The notes under the pieces are model-generated. The model searched no databases. It was not told where the DNA came from and saw only the letters and a list, made by a program, of their open reading frames with translations. Positions 10,523 through 21,177 of a DNA stretch of 64,000 bases are shown here, one piece after another. This DNA comes from Anaerobacillus sp. CMMVII. GTDB lineage: Bacteria; Bacillota; Bacilli; Bacillales; Anaerobacillaceae. A program made the translations under genes and the position numbers. Each line of letters begins with the position of its first letter. Within the stretch, counting starts at the first letter, position 1. The DNA is taken from positions 1 through 64,000 of the forward strand of contig NZ_JACEHK010000003.1 in assembly GCF_025377685.1 (NCBI RefSeq). Reading direction: 5' to 3'.

Positions 10523-11139
10523 GTGGAAGCTAAATGGCTTGATTGGGCAAAACAACTACAATCTATTGCACAGGCAGGATTAACATATTCGAAAGATATT
10601 TATGACCTTGAAAGATTTGAATTGATAAGAAAAATAAGTATTGAAATATTGTCACAACAAACGGATATGGATAAAACAAAAATAAAAGAGTTATTTGCCA
10701 ATGAAACTGGCTATGCAACTCCGAAGATTGATATTAGGGCAGTTGTTTTTAAGGATAATAAAATTTTAATGGTAAGAGAAAATACTGACGGTGATTGGTC
10801 TTTACCTGGTGGTTGGGGTGACGTAGGCTTATCTCCAAGTGAAGTTGCAATAAAAGAAGTGAAGGAAGAATCAGGGTTTGACGTAAAGGCAGTCAAATTG
10901 ATTGGTGTACTTGATAAAAAATGTCATCCACACCCTCCTTCGCCATATCCTGTTTACAAGATGTTTATCCAATGCGAAATCATTGGTGGGCAGCCCCGAA
11001 AGGAATTGAAACGAGTGCAGTTGAGTTCTTTGCTGAAGATAACTTACCATCCTTATCGATAGCAAGAAATACAGAATCACAAATTAAATTGGCTTTTAAG
11101 CATTTGCATAATCCACAAGAAATAGTATATTTTGATTGA
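10523..11139 (+). CDS. NUDIX hydrolase with N-terminal NUDIX_N domain (ADP-ribose pyrophosphatase-like), one frameshift
   Basis: GTG start at 10523. Residues 1-65 form the helical N-terminal domain (WLDWAKQLQSIAQAGLTYSKD) typical of the YjhB-type subfamily. The NUDIX box follows: LPGGWGDVGLSPSEVAIKEV then KEESGF. The first Glu of the canonical box is Leu here, as seen in this subfamily. The frame breaks near 11000 (CCCCGAAAGG); the protein continues as GIETSAVEFFAEDNLPSLSI and ends at 11139. Such enzymes hydrolyse nucleoside diphosphate derivatives such as ADP-ribose. It stands alone, in a spacer-rich region. Confidence 0.8.
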
Positions 11140-11310
11140 TTTTTTTCATTCGAATGCTTTAGTGGAACAACAGGAACAGTCAAAAGAATGGTTGTTCCTG
11201 TTTACTTTTCTTCAACTCTTGAAGAAGAAGAGTTGAAGAAGGGATTTATTACAAGTGATGTTATATTAATCATTATTAGTAACAAGAATTTTCAATGAAA
11301 TGTCTCGTCT

Positions 11311-11801
11311 CTAACACCAAACTATTATTTTATAGGGGATAGTTTTGGCAGGGATACTTTTTGTAGCAGCGCCATAGATAACGATTAAATTTCGATTTGT
11401 AAGGATACTTGAAAAGGGTTGCCCATTTGGTAAGACTATTTGGGTATATGGAGATATATTTAACTGTAATTGTCCGTCTTTACTCGTCAACTGACTATCA
11501 AAATAATCTACTTTTACATTTAGATTAGGTAAAAGTTTTACCATTACAAGTGCTTGATATTGTGGAGGGTATATCAAAGGAACCGGTGCATTTCCATCAT
11601 AGTATCCAGTTATTTTATCTCCTACAGATACCACTAGATGATTTACAAAGAAAGTTGTAGGTGAAATAACGAAATTTACTATTGTTCCCAATTCATTTTC
11701 GACGGTCATTATTTTATAACAACCTTCTCCTTCGCTATTTTGTCCCGTAAAAAATCACTTATCATGGTAACGGTCCCTTGAAAAGAATAAAAATTTATCA
11801 T
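11311..11801 (-). CDS. Uncharacterised beta-rich protein, one frameshift
   Basis: Starts at ATG 11801 after GGAGG and reads MINFYSFQGTVTMISDFLRD, then near 11716 shifts to GEGCYKIMTVENELGTIVNF and runs to 11311. The ~160-residue product has alternating beta strands, a YYDGNAPVPLIYPPQYQA segment and no signal peptide or membrane segment. The first part (GTVT...) and the DKITGYYDG region resemble an OB-like fold, but I do not recognise the family. It is near gerQ/cwlJ but separated by REP copies and a terminator. Confidence 0.6.
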
Positions 11802-11822
11802 ATTAACTTAAACCTCCATTTA

Positions 11823-11903
11823 GGAAGCGTGGGGACGGTTCTGCTGCTTCATTGATTTCTAGTTTTCTATATTAGGAAGCGCCAGAACCGTCCCCGCGCT
11901 TCC
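11823..11903. repeat. Inverted pair of REP-like elements
   Basis: A plus-oriented copy (11823-11850) and an inverted copy (11875-11903) separated by ~24 AT-rich bases. Transcribed RNA could form a ~28-bp stem. It lies between the unknown gene and gerQ, which are codirectional on the minus strand. Confidence 0.8.
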
Positions 11904-11913
11904 TCGGTCAGAA

Positions 11914-11942
11914 CTAAAAACCCGCTTAATTGACAGCGGGCT
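11914..11942 (-). terminator. Terminator of the cwlJ-gerQ operon
   Basis: On the minus strand AAGCCCGCT ... AGCGGG followed by TTTTTAG, just downstream of the gerQ stop. Confidence 0.75.
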
Positions 11943-11959
11943 TTAAGCGTTCTTCAACA

Positions 11960-12424
11960 TCAGTCCGATGTATCCAAGGTCGCCTGGATAGCCGGACTAA
12001 TTTCGGTATGAGGATAGTTAATTCGTTCTCCAAATTCTACCCAGTCGAGATTTGCCATCATCAATAGGTAGCGTTTACCGCTAGCCGGGTCGCTAATGAT
12101 GATATGGTCACGGCCAGCCGTTTCAATGCGGCCGCGGTATACCCTTGCATTCCATTCATTGTTACCTTGATAAGTAAAATAGAATGTACCAATCTTACCT
12201 TTGTTGAAGCGCAGGATATTTTCGATAAACGATTCTTCCACCCTGCCTGTCGGTAACTGCTGCCCAGTCCCAATTGGCATCACTGGCACTGAATAAGCGG
12301 GACCAGAAGGCATACCCGCCGGGAAGTTCCAAGGTTGTTGTGTGGCACCGTTGTGCATCATGGTATCTGAATAAAAACTAGGGGAATAGTTCATTGGATA
12401 ATAACTAGAGTTTCCGCAAGTCAT
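11960..12424 (-). CDS. gerQ: Spore coat protein GerQ
   Basis: 154 residues. The N-terminal ~55 residues are low complexity, rich in Ser, Tyr, Pro and Gly. The C-terminal half has the conserved GerQ core: ESFIENILRFNKGKIGTFYF, NEWNARVYRG, ETAGRDHIIISDPASGKRY and LDWVEF. In Bacillus subtilis GerQ is an inner-coat protein, crosslinked late in sporulation, that is needed to place CwlJ and so for calcium-dipicolinate germination. Here it follows cwlJ by 23 bp on the same strand, as in species where the two form an operon. Expression is expected in the mother cell; I did not identify a SigE promoter. Confidence 0.92.
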   Translation of the reverse strand: MTCGNSSYYPMNYSPSFYSDTMMHNGATQQPWNFPAGMPSGPAYSVPVMPIGTGQQLPTGRVEESFIENILRFNKGKIGTFYFTYQGNNEWNARVYRGRIETAGRDHIIISDPASGKRYLLMMANLDWVEFGERINYPHTEISPAIQATLDTSD

Positions 12425-12447
12425 GAAAAGCTCATCTCCTTATTATT

Positions 12448-12923
12448 TTATCTATAAAATTCAGGGCAGTAGCCCGGTACACCGACATAGAAGCAATGAT
12501 TTTTGTGCGCAAATTCGAACTGTGTCATGGGTGATCTTGGCATCGTCGGGGTACAAGGATCGCGGAATGCTTGCCCTGGACTCGGATTAAAAACCACAGA
12601 CTCTGTCTGGCTCGAGGACTCCTATGACCATTTAATAAATTCCTAGCCCTTTGGAGGTCTTCTTCATTCGGACGCTGTGTATACAATGTTCCATTTAAAA
12701 CAGGCTCAAAGTGAGGAATTCCAGTTCCTGGTATGGTTTGATAGATGACATGATTGATAGTGCGAAGATTTCTGAAGTCCGGTTCACAGTCTGCCTCGAC
12801 CCGATTAGCCACAACCGTTCCTACATAATCCATCCCTTCGGCTCCCTCACCGATCGCCTCCGCTAACATGAGCCTTGCTAAATGCTCGACATCACGTTCA
12901 GTATGATTTATACGTCTACCCAT
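12448..12923 (-). CDS. cwlJ: Spore cortex-lytic enzyme CwlJ (cell wall hydrolase), one frameshift
   Basis: Start ATG 12923 after GGGGGTGAG. The SleB/CwlJ hydrolase domain is clear: DVEHLARLMLAEAIGEGAEG with the catalytic Glu, YVGTVVANRV, NHVIYQ. After RQSLWF the frame breaks in a T run near 12590; in the next frame the protein reads NPSPGQAFRDPC, QFEFAHKNHCFY and ends at 12448, matching the expected CwlJ tail. Role: cortex peptidoglycan cleavage during germination, located in the coat with GerQ. Since CwlJ is widely kept in spore formers, an assembly indel is the simpler reading. Confidence 0.88.
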
Positions 12924-13001
12924 TTTTCTCACCCCCTTTTGCCTATACAAGTAATTTATTGCTTGAAGTTAGTTTTGGTGACTTGCCTATGCGCCCAACT
13001 T

Positions 13002-13086
13002 AAGAAGCGCGGGGAAGCATGGGGACGGTTCTGGTGCTTCCTATTGGGTAATAACGAGGAAGCGTGGGGACGGTTCTAATGCTTCC
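13002..13086 (+). repeat. Two tandem REP-like elements
   Basis: Plus-oriented copies ending at 13041 and 13086. The first looks like a partial duplication (GAAGCGCGGGGAAGCATGGGG). They begin the long non-coding stretch 12951-14156, which also holds a hairpin, a YvrJ tail, a dead toxin locus and one inverted REP copy. Confidence 0.75.
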
Positions 13087-13125
13087 TAATAGATAAATAA
13101 CCACAGGAGGTATCCTAATGAATGC

Positions 13126-13173
13126 AAAAGCAACCAGGCATAGGACTCTAGACCCTATACCTGGTTGCTTTTG
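13126..13173. terminator. AAGCAACCAGG-family terminator hairpin
   Basis: Arms AAAAGCAACCAGGCATAGG / CCTATACCTGGTTGCTTTTG. Same family as at 7138, 24221 and 40660. Confidence 0.7.
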
Positions 13174-13216
13174 TTATTCTTTATATTTGAATTGTTTCTT
13201 TGTCTCTTCACCGAGC
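13174..13216 (-). pseudogene. 3' remnant of a YvrJ gene
   Basis: On the minus strand the last codons read LGEETKKQFKYKE-stop, matching the YvrJ tails at 9429, 24268 and 40708. It is cut off at about 13216, where an inverted repeat begins. No other part of the cassette remains. Confidence 0.6.
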
Positions 13217-13233
13217 TTGGAGACGGGGCAAAG

Positions 13234-13290
13234 CAGAGTGACGGTTCTGTTGCTTCCAAAGAAAGCAACAGAACCGTCACTCTGCTAGAA
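13234..13290. repeat. Long perfect inverted repeat of REP type
   Basis: Arms of about 24 bp (GCAGAGTGACGGTTCTGTTG continuing to the centre) form a single hairpin. It is a back-to-back pair of a REP variant with GTGACGGTTC instead of GGGGACGGTTC. Confidence 0.75.
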
Positions 13291-13439
13291 AAAACATTCT
13301 TTATATTAATATTTAAGTAGAGGTGGAGCTTGACACACTTTTACCACCGGGTAATGAATCGGTCACTATAACAACCAGAAATTAAAATAGAATGATAGTT
13401 GAGAGAACGATATTTTTGAGTAATTTAGCGGTAACACAT

Positions 13440-13601
13440 AAAGCGGATGGGAGGTTGGGACCTTCCGAAGGAAGGTGGCCATCAGGGTGACTTTTGAAGC
13501 AGTGAGCATGGCAATTTAACTATGTATGTTATTTATTTATAATAAACAAAAAAGCAATTCTTGCAATTATCACACCTCTCACCGTCAGAAAAGAGAAATA
13601 A
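13440..13601 (+). pseudogene. Dead holin-like type I toxin locus
   Basis: The leader AAGCGGATGGGAGGTTGG and hairpin ACCTTCC-GAA-GGAAGGT match the locus at 44.8 kb, with compensating base changes in the stem. The coding part starts at 13487 (GTGACTTTTGAAGCAGTG) but reaches TAA after ten codons, where the intact copy has CAA. Beyond a further 1-nt shift the remainder still reads IINKKAILAIITPLTVRKEK and stops at 13601. I take it as a toxin gene inactivated by one nonsense change and one indel. Confidence 0.55.
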
Positions 13602-13616
13602 CAGCCCATATAAAAT

Positions 13617-13661
13617 GTAGCCAATAGAAAACCTTTAGGAAAGGTTCTGGCTACTTTTTTT
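13617..13661 (+). terminator. Terminator of the dead toxin locus
   Basis: GTAGCCA ... AAACCTTT-AGG-AAAGGTT ... GGCTAC followed by seven T. It matches in layout, but not in sequence, the terminator at 45005. Confidence 0.8.
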
Positions 13662-13826
13662 ACGACAATGGATTTGCGTTTATTTCTGCTATTAAACATC
13701 AATATTAAAAGGTCAGCCATAATCGTCATGTAGTTGAAATGGTTGAGCGTATCACTTACACACCGGATTTCAGGATGAGAAAGCCATTAAACTTCTTTAA
13801 ATCTTTTTTACTTCTAATTCTTGGAT

Positions 13827-13857
13827 GGAAGCATGAGAACCGTCCCCATGCTTCTCC
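13827..13857 (-). repeat. REP-like element, inverted
   Basis: GGAAGCATGAGAACCGTCCC followed by CATGCTTC; minus orientation. The surrounding 13662-14010 shows no credible gene. Confidence 0.7.
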
Positions 13858-14014
13858 ATCTCCTACAAAAGTATCGACAATAGCACTAATTTTGTATGTG
13901 ATCAAATTAACAAATGTTTATTAGTAACATTTTGTTAATTAGTAGGAAAATGAAAAAAAGGCGAATTATGTAATAAAAAGGAATAAAATGAGGAAAAAAG
14001 TGGAAAAGTAAGTG

Positions 14015-14043
14015 TTTACATTATAGTATGAACGAGTTAGTAT
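14015..14043 (+). promoter_or_regulatory. Probable SigA promoter of the pentose cluster
   Basis: TTTACA, a 17-bp spacer and TAGTAT, about 115 bp before the DeoR gene. The -35 and -10 are fair matches; no operator could be assigned. Confidence 0.4.
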
Positions 14044-14156
14044 TGTTTGTAACGAACATCTAAATGTTAGTACTTTAACTTTTTGCTTCATTTAATAATC
14101 TGGATTTCCAAGTAGTTATCTGTTAACCATAACCTTTACCTAGGGAGAGAATATAA

Positions 14157-14927
14157 ATGGAATCGCTACATCACATAAATGAGAGACAGGATCGGATTTA
14201 TAGAGAGTTAGTAAATAAAGGTGAGGTAAGAATTAGTGACCTAACTGTAAAGTTTGGTGTAGTTGAAATGACAATTAGACGTGATTTTGAAAAGATGGAG
14301 AAACTTGGTCTATTAAAAAGAACTTACGGAGGGGCAATCCCTATAACAGATTATTATCCTGAATTGAATGAGCGTGAAGGGTTAAATTCAAGCGCAAAAA
14401 GTTTGATAGGTAAGAAGGCAGCGGAGTTTGTAAAAAATGGAGATGCGATATTTGTTGATGCTGGAACGACTACTCCATATTTAGTTAAAAACTTACCTCG
14501 TGAGATGGAATTAATAGTAGTTACAAATGCTATAAATGTAGCAACGCAAATACAAGGAGTTAATAAAGAAAAGATCGTTATTGGAGGGATTTTAAGGGAT
14601 GCAACTTCTTCCCTAGTAGGGCCATTAGCAGAAGCGTGTCTCGAGAATTTATCGTTCAATAGGGTATTCCTATCTGCATCTGGTTTTACCCTCGAACAAG
14701 GATTTAGTAATGCGAATGGTTTCGAAGTCCAAATAAAAAAGCTAGTGATGAGAAATTCTAAAGAAGTTAATTTTCTCATTGATCATAGTAAACTAGGTAA
14801 TCAATTCCTACACAAAATAGCTAATTTGGATGGAAGTGTAAATCGAATTATTACTGATAAAGAACTCCCAAAAGAGTATCGGAAAATTATAGAGGAACAG
14901 GGTATCGAGATTGTCATATGTAGTTAA
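14157..14927 (+). CDS. DeoR/GlpR-family transcriptional regulator
   Basis: 256 residues, the usual length. An N-terminal winged helix-turn-helix (RQDRIYRELVNKGEVRISDL ... MTIRRDFEKMEKLGLLKRTYG) precedes the sugar-phosphate sensing DeoR C-terminal domain (GKKAAEFVKNGDAIFVDAGT, VVTNAINVA, FLSASGF). Ribosome site GGGAGAG. Family members are mostly repressors released by a phosphorylated sugar. As first gene of the 14-24 kb cluster it is the likely regulator of the transporter and enzymes that follow, with a pentose or ketose phosphate as inducer (inference). Confidence 0.88.
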   Translation: MESLHHINERQDRIYRELVNKGEVRISDLTVKFGVVEMTIRRDFEKMEKLGLLKRTYGGAIPITDYYPELNEREGLNSSAKSLIGKKAAEFVKNGDAIFVDAGTTTPYLVKNLPREMELIVVTNAINVATQIQGVNKEKIVIGGILRDATSSLVGPLAEACLENLSFNRVFLSASGFTLEQGFSNANGFEVQIKKLVMRNSKEVNFLIDHSKLGNQFLHKIANLDGSVNRIITDKELPKEYRKIIEEQGIEIVICS

Positions 14928-15062
14928 TAGAATTCAGTTCAGATATTATCCCTAAGATTACTAGTATCAATTTATAAATGGTACATAAAGAAATAAGGTG
15001 GATATTAAATCACAAAAGTGATTTTAATATAAAAAAATAATAGACTGAAAGGGGCATTACTA

Positions 15063-16010
15063 ATGAAGAAAGCAATCGTTTTTCTACTAGTTACATTGTT
15101 AACCTTTGGTTTAGCTGCATGTAACAACAATGAAGGGGCAAGTGGTGAAGGTGAAGGTGGTTACAAATTTGGTTACACATCTATGACCCAGAACAACCCA
15201 TTTTTTCAAGTGTTAGAAGAAGCAGTGCGCGAAAGTGTTGAGGCAAATGGAGATACTTTAATTACAATGAATCCGGCTATGGATGTAGAATTGCAAATTA
15301 ATCAAATTGAAGATCTTATCACCCAAGGAATTGATGCAATTTTCTTAAACCCGGTGGATTGGGAAGGTATTAGACCAGCCCTAGTTATGTTAGAAGAAGC
15401 GGGAATCCCAATTATTAACTACGATACAGAAGTTAAAGATTTTGATTATGTTACCGCTTACGTTGGTTCCGATAACAAAAATGCAGGAAGAGTTGCTGGT
15501 GAGGACTTAGTTAAAAGATACCCGAATGGTGGGAAAATTGTCATTTTAGACAGCCCAACGATGAATTCGATTAATGACCGAATTGATGGCTTTTTAGAAG
15601 CTATTGAAGGTAAAGGCTTTGAAATAGTTGCGCAACAAGATGCTAAAGGTGATTTAGAAACGGCATTAAATTTAACAGAAGATATCCTTCAAGCACACTC
15701 AGGTATTATTGCTATCATGGGTGGAAATGATCCGACAGCATTAGGTGCATTAGCAGCACTTAAGGCAGCAAATATTTCTGACATCATAGTTTATGGAGTA
15801 GACGGATCTCCAGATGCTAAAGCTGAAATTGCTACAGGTGGAGCGTTTGTTGGTTCTGGTGCACAATCGCCTATTTCAATTGGAAAGCAATCAGTAGAGG
15901 TAGCTTATAAGATTCTTAAAGGAGAAGATTTCACATTTAGAACTCCTGTAGAAACCTTCTTAATCAACCAAGATAACGTAAATCAATATGGTACAGACGG
16001 ATGGCAGTAA
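15063..16010 (+). CDS. Ribose-type ABC transporter substrate-binding lipoprotein
   Basis: 315 residues with a lipoprotein signal (KKAIVFLLVTLLTFGLAAC, Cys lipidated) and an acidic Gly/Glu-rich linker. The periplasmic-binding protein type 1 fold of the RbsB/XylF/AlsB group shows in YKFGYTSMTQNNPFFQVLEE, INQIEDLITQGIDAIFLNPV and IAIMGGNDPTALGALAALKA. It delivers a monosaccharide, probably a pentose, to the transporter encoded next. Ribosome site GAAAGGGGC. 159 bp separate it from the ATPase gene, more than between the later genes, as is common for binding proteins made in excess. Confidence 0.9.
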   Translation: MKKAIVFLLVTLLTFGLAACNNNEGASGEGEGGYKFGYTSMTQNNPFFQVLEEAVRESVEANGDTLITMNPAMDVELQINQIEDLITQGIDAIFLNPVDWEGIRPALVMLEEAGIPIINYDTEVKDFDYVTAYVGSDNKNAGRVAGEDLVKRYPNGGKIVILDSPTMNSINDRIDGFLEAIEGKGFEIVAQQDAKGDLETALNLTEDILQAHSGIIAIMGGNDPTALGALAALKAANISDIIVYGVDGSPDAKAEIATGGAFVGSGAQSPISIGKQSVEVAYKILKGEDFTFRTPVETFLINQDNVNQYGTDGWQ

Positions 16011-16169
16011 GCAATAAATAGCATTGTTTAATTATGCAGGTGACTTAACGGAAAAAAATGACCTCTTTTAAGTGTACATAAAGATATTTATAAGCAGTTT
16101 TTATTATATCTTTCACACATGAGGCCTTTGAATGTTATGTCACCTCTTTTATTTAGTGGGGTGTATAAA

Positions 16170-17675
16170 ATGGATAGCAAACTACTAGAAATGAAAAAAG
16201 TAAATAAGAGATTCCCTGGAGTCCATGCATTGAAAGATGTCAATTTTGAATTGGAAAGTGGTGAAGTTCATGCCCTTCTAGGTGAGAATGGTGCAGGCAA
16301 ATCCACATTAATGAAAATTCTTGGTGGTATTTATAGCATCGATGAAGGTGAAATATTTATTAATAACAATAAAATTGAAATCAACGATGTTAAAATAGCT
16401 CAAAATTTAGGTGTTAGTGTCATCCACCAGGAAATTGTCCTAGTTCCCTATTTATCAATAGCTGAAAATATCTTTCTAGGTAGGGAAGATGTTACAAAGG
16501 CAGGATTAATTGATGAAAAATCCATGTATAAAAAGGCTCAAAAATTTCTAGAAGACTTTGGTTTACAGTTAGATGCTAGGACCCCTATTAAAAAACTTAC
16601 TGTTGCTCAACAACAGATGATTGAAATCATAAAGGCGGTTTCCTTTAATTCAAAGATCATTATTATGGATGAGCCAACTTCTTCATTAACTGAAAAAGAA
16701 GTGGATTTTCTATTTAACACTATTAGGAAGCTGAAGAAACAAGGGGTAGGCATTGTGTATATCTCCCACAGAATGAATGAATTATTTGAAATTACTGATA
16801 GGATAACCGTTATGCGAGATGGTACTTATATAGGAACAGTTACGACCAAGGAAACAACATATGACAAACTAATCTCAATGATGGTAGGTAGATCCCTAAC
16901 AAATTATTATGTAAGAGATTATGTTGAAAACGGAAAGACCGTAATGGAAGTAAAGAACTTAACTAAAAAAGGTGTACTAGATAATATAAGTTTTGAACTA
17001 AAAAAAGGAGAGATCCTTGGTTTTGCAGGATTGGTTGGTGCGGGTAGATCTGAGTTAATGAAGTGCATATTTGGCTTAGATTTATTTGAAAAAGGTGATA
17101 TTTATGTAAATGATGTTAAAGCCAATATTAAAAATCCGAACGATGCAATTAAAAACAGAATTGCATATGTGACAGAGAACAGAAAAGAAGAGGGATTATT
17201 TTTAATAAGATCAGTAGAGTACAATTTAACCATAAAAATCCTTCAAGATTTCATGAAATTCTTTAGGGTCAATCATAAATATGAGCGAAAAGTGACGAAT
17301 GAATTTATAAACGATCTTTCTATTAAAACTCCATCTCCCGATCAAATTGTAAAAAATTTAAGTGGTGGAAATCAACAAAAAGTATTGATTTCAAGATGGC
17401 TGGCGACCAACCCTAAAGTATTGATCCTCGATGAACCAACACGCGGGGTAGATGTAGGGGCAAAAGCAGAAATTTACTCTATTATGAATCGATTAGTAAA
17501 AGAGGGTGTCTCTATTATCATGATTTCCTCAGAATTACCTGAGGTAATAAATATGAGTGATAGAATTGCTGTTATGTCCAATGGAAGAATACAAGCAATT
17601 TTAAATAAAGAAGAATTTAACCAAGAAACGATTATGCATTACGCTACCGGAGGGGATAAACTTGGCGCAAGTTAA
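16170..17675 (+). CDS. Sugar ABC transporter ATP-binding protein (RbsA-like, two NBDs)
   Basis: 501 residues from ATG 16170, preceded by GGGGTG; an upstream in-frame ATG at 16119 lacks a ribosome site. Two fused nucleotide-binding domains: the first has Walker A GENGAGKST (near residue 38), signature-like LTVAQQQM and Walker B IIIMDEPTSSL; the second has the degenerate Walker A GLVGAGRSE (near 288), signature LSGGNQQK (near 397) and VLILDEPTRGVDVGAKAEIY. This is the standard CUT2 arrangement. It energises import with the permease that overlaps its end by 14 bp. Confidence 0.92.
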   Translation: MDSKLLEMKKVNKRFPGVHALKDVNFELESGEVHALLGENGAGKSTLMKILGGIYSIDEGEIFINNNKIEINDVKIAQNLGVSVIHQEIVLVPYLSIAENIFLGREDVTKAGLIDEKSMYKKAQKFLEDFGLQLDARTPIKKLTVAQQQMIEIIKAVSFNSKIIIMDEPTSSLTEKEVDFLFNTIRKLKKQGVGIVYISHRMNELFEITDRITVMRDGTYIGTVTTKETTYDKLISMMVGRSLTNYYVRDYVENGKTVMEVKNLTKKGVLDNISFELKKGEILGFAGLVGAGRSELMKCIFGLDLFEKGDIYVNDVKANIKNPNDAIKNRIAYVTENRKEEGLFLIRSVEYNLTIKILQDFMKFFRVNHKYERKVTNEFINDLSIKTPSPDQIVKNLSGGNQQKVLISRWLATNPKVLILDEPTRGVDVGAKAEIYSIMNRLVKEGVSIIMISSELPEVINMSDRIAVMSNGRIQAILNKEEFNQETIMHYATGGDKLGAS

Positions 17676-18676
17676 TTTAAATGAACCAAAAAGGGCTAAT
17701 AACTTCTTTGGAAATCTCGCAATTGATTTGGCGTATGGAACAAAGAGTTTTATACGTGATAATTTGGGGATTATTATCGGTTTACTAGTCCTATGTATCG
17801 TTATATCCATTATAAATCCAACCTTTTTAACGTCTAATAATCTATTAAATGTTTTAAGACAAACATCTACCAATCTATACTTAGCTTTAGCAATGACGAT
17901 GATCATCATACTTGGAGGGATTGACCTTTCTGTCGGGTCCATAATGGCCGTTACTGGGGTTATTACAACACTTTTTATTGCCACTTTTGGTGCTCCTGTT
18001 TGGGTAGCGGTTTCTATGGGGTTGTTAGTGGGGATGTTATTCGGAGCACTGAATGGCTACGTAGTAGCAACTACAATTATCCCACCATTTATTGTCACCC
18101 TTGCAACCATGAATATTGCTCGCGGAGCTGCCTATGTCATAACCGATGGAAAGCCAGTCCGAGTTATGTCTGATGAATTTAACTTTATCGGTTCAGGGTA
18201 TCTCGGTGGTGTTATACCGATGCCGGTCGTATATTTAGTCATTTTATTAATTATCTGTTATTTAATCATGAATAAAACAAAACTAGGAAGATACATGTAT
18301 GCTGTTGGTGGTAACGCTGAAGCAGCTAAATTCTCTGGAATTAACATAAAAAAAATTAAATTCTTTGCGTATACTTTCAGTGGGTTAATGGCAGCTATTG
18401 CAGGTATCGTCCTTGCTTCGCGGATGTTTTCAGGTCAGCCTACTGCTGGGAACGCTGCAGAGCTAGACGCCATTGCAGCGGTTTGTACTAGGTGGTACAA
18501 GTATGAGCGGGGGCTACGGTAGAATTGGTGGCACCGTTATAGGCGCACTTATTATAGGTGTATTGAGTAATGGTTTGAACTTAATGGGAGTAAGCTCGTT
18601 TTGGCAATACATTGTAAAAGGTGTTGTTATCTTAGTAGCCGTTTATGCTGATGTTATTAAACGGAGAACTGCATAG
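17662..18676 (+). CDS. Ribose-type ABC transporter permease (RbsC-like), one frameshift
   Basis: TTG start at 17662, inside the end of the ATPase gene, after GGAGGGG. BPD_transp_2 permease with about ten membrane segments ([49 protein letters not shown]...). Near 18484 one extra T (GCGGTTTGTAC) shifts the frame; the protein continues as [20 protein letters not shown], the highly conserved family loop, and ends at 18676. Without the indel the length (~338) is normal. Real loss would abolish the cluster's uptake, so a sequence error is plausible. Confidence 0.88.
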
Positions 18677-18708
18677 TACCCTTAGTGAATTGACAAGGTA
18701 GGTGGCAC

Positions 18709-19722
18709 ATGTTGAGAACGGGAATAGCAATAGCAGGAACCATTGCAGTAGATGAAATTAAAAGAGTAGAAAAATATCCAAACAAATCAGAATTAACATC
18801 AATCAATAGTATAGGAAGAGCGATGGGGGGGGCCGTTTCCAATTGTTCTGTAACGTTAGCAAAAATTGATCCTAGTTTACCAATTGAAGCTATTTCTTTA
18901 GTTGGAAACGACGATAAAGGGGAGTTTCTTAGAAAAAAGCTTGGCGAATATAAAAATATTAAATTAACACAATTAAAGACGATAGGCGAAACTCCCTTTA
19001 CAGATGTTATTATGGACAACGATAGCAGGACCTTTTTATATTATCGGGGAAACTCACATCTTTTCAATGAAAATGTGATCGATTTTAACGGGCTAGATGC
19101 GGAAATCTTACACATTGCTTATATTTTATTATTAGAATCCTTAGATAAAGAAGATGCAAAATATGGTACGAAGATGGCAAAGGTCTTAAAAACTGCCCAG
19201 GAATATGGCATTAAGACCTCCATTGATATCGTAAGTGAAAATTCTGATCGTTATCAAAAAATAGTTCCACCTAGTTTAAAATATACAAATTATTGCATTA
19301 TTAATGAAATCGAGGCTGGCAAAAGTGTAGGGGTAAACTTAAGGGAAGCTAATGGTAGTTTAATCAAAGAGAATATAAGAACAGTATTAAAGAGGTTAAA
19401 AGAATTAGGAGTTAAAGACTGGGTTGTTATCCATTGTCCAGAAGGAAGCTTTGGTATGGATGATGAAAACGTTTATAGTATTCCATCATTATTATTAGAT
19501 AGTAAATTAATTAAAGGTACGGTAGGTGCTGGAGATGCTTATGTTTCAGGTGTACTTTATGGGGCTATAAAAGGATTAGACCTTCCAAGTTCGATGAAGT
19601 TAGGGACTGCTGCTGCTGCATCCTCGTTATTTGAAGAAGGAAGCACTTCAGGTGTAAAAAGCTATGAGGAACTACAAGAAATGCTCATACAATATCCAAC
19701 TAGAGAAGAAATACTAATCTAA
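18709..19722 (+). CDS. PfkB-family carbohydrate kinase
   Basis: 337 residues. Ribokinase fold: N-terminal GTIAVDEI and a Gly-rich GGAVSNCSVTLAKI substrate motif, and the C-terminal signature KGTVGAGDAYVSGVLYG with the catalytic Asp near residue 275. It differs from RbsK/FruK by divergent substrate loops, so the sugar is not fixed; ketose 1- or 6-kinases fall in this family. The aldolase gene follows 16 bp later, so a kinase-then-aldolase pair producing DHAP is a reasonable inference. Confidence 0.85.
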   Translation: MLRTGIAIAGTIAVDEIKRVEKYPNKSELTSINSIGRAMGGAVSNCSVTLAKIDPSLPIEAISLVGNDDKGEFLRKKLGEYKNIKLTQLKTIGETPFTDVIMDNDSRTFLYYRGNSHLFNENVIDFNGLDAEILHIAYILLLESLDKEDAKYGTKMAKVLKTAQEYGIKTSIDIVSENSDRYQKIVPPSLKYTNYCIINEIEAGKSVGVNLREANGSLIKENIRTVLKRLKELGVKDWVVIHCPEGSFGMDDENVYSIPSLLLDSKLIKGTVGAGDAYVSGVLYGAIKGLDLPSSMKLGTAAAASSLFEEGSTSGVKSYEELQEMLIQYPTREEILI

Positions 19723-19738
19723 CTAAGGAGTGTAGATA

Positions 19739-21177
<1,439 letters not shown>

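Noticed and set aside
13739..13924. 61-codon plus-strand frame
   Set aside because: It runs through an inverted REP element, has no ribosome site, and the encoded sequence is not protein-like.
16011..16169. Attenuator hairpin between the binding protein and ATPase genes of the pentose cluster
   Set aside because: Only a weak AGGTGAC/TGACCT pairing without a strong stem could be drawn.
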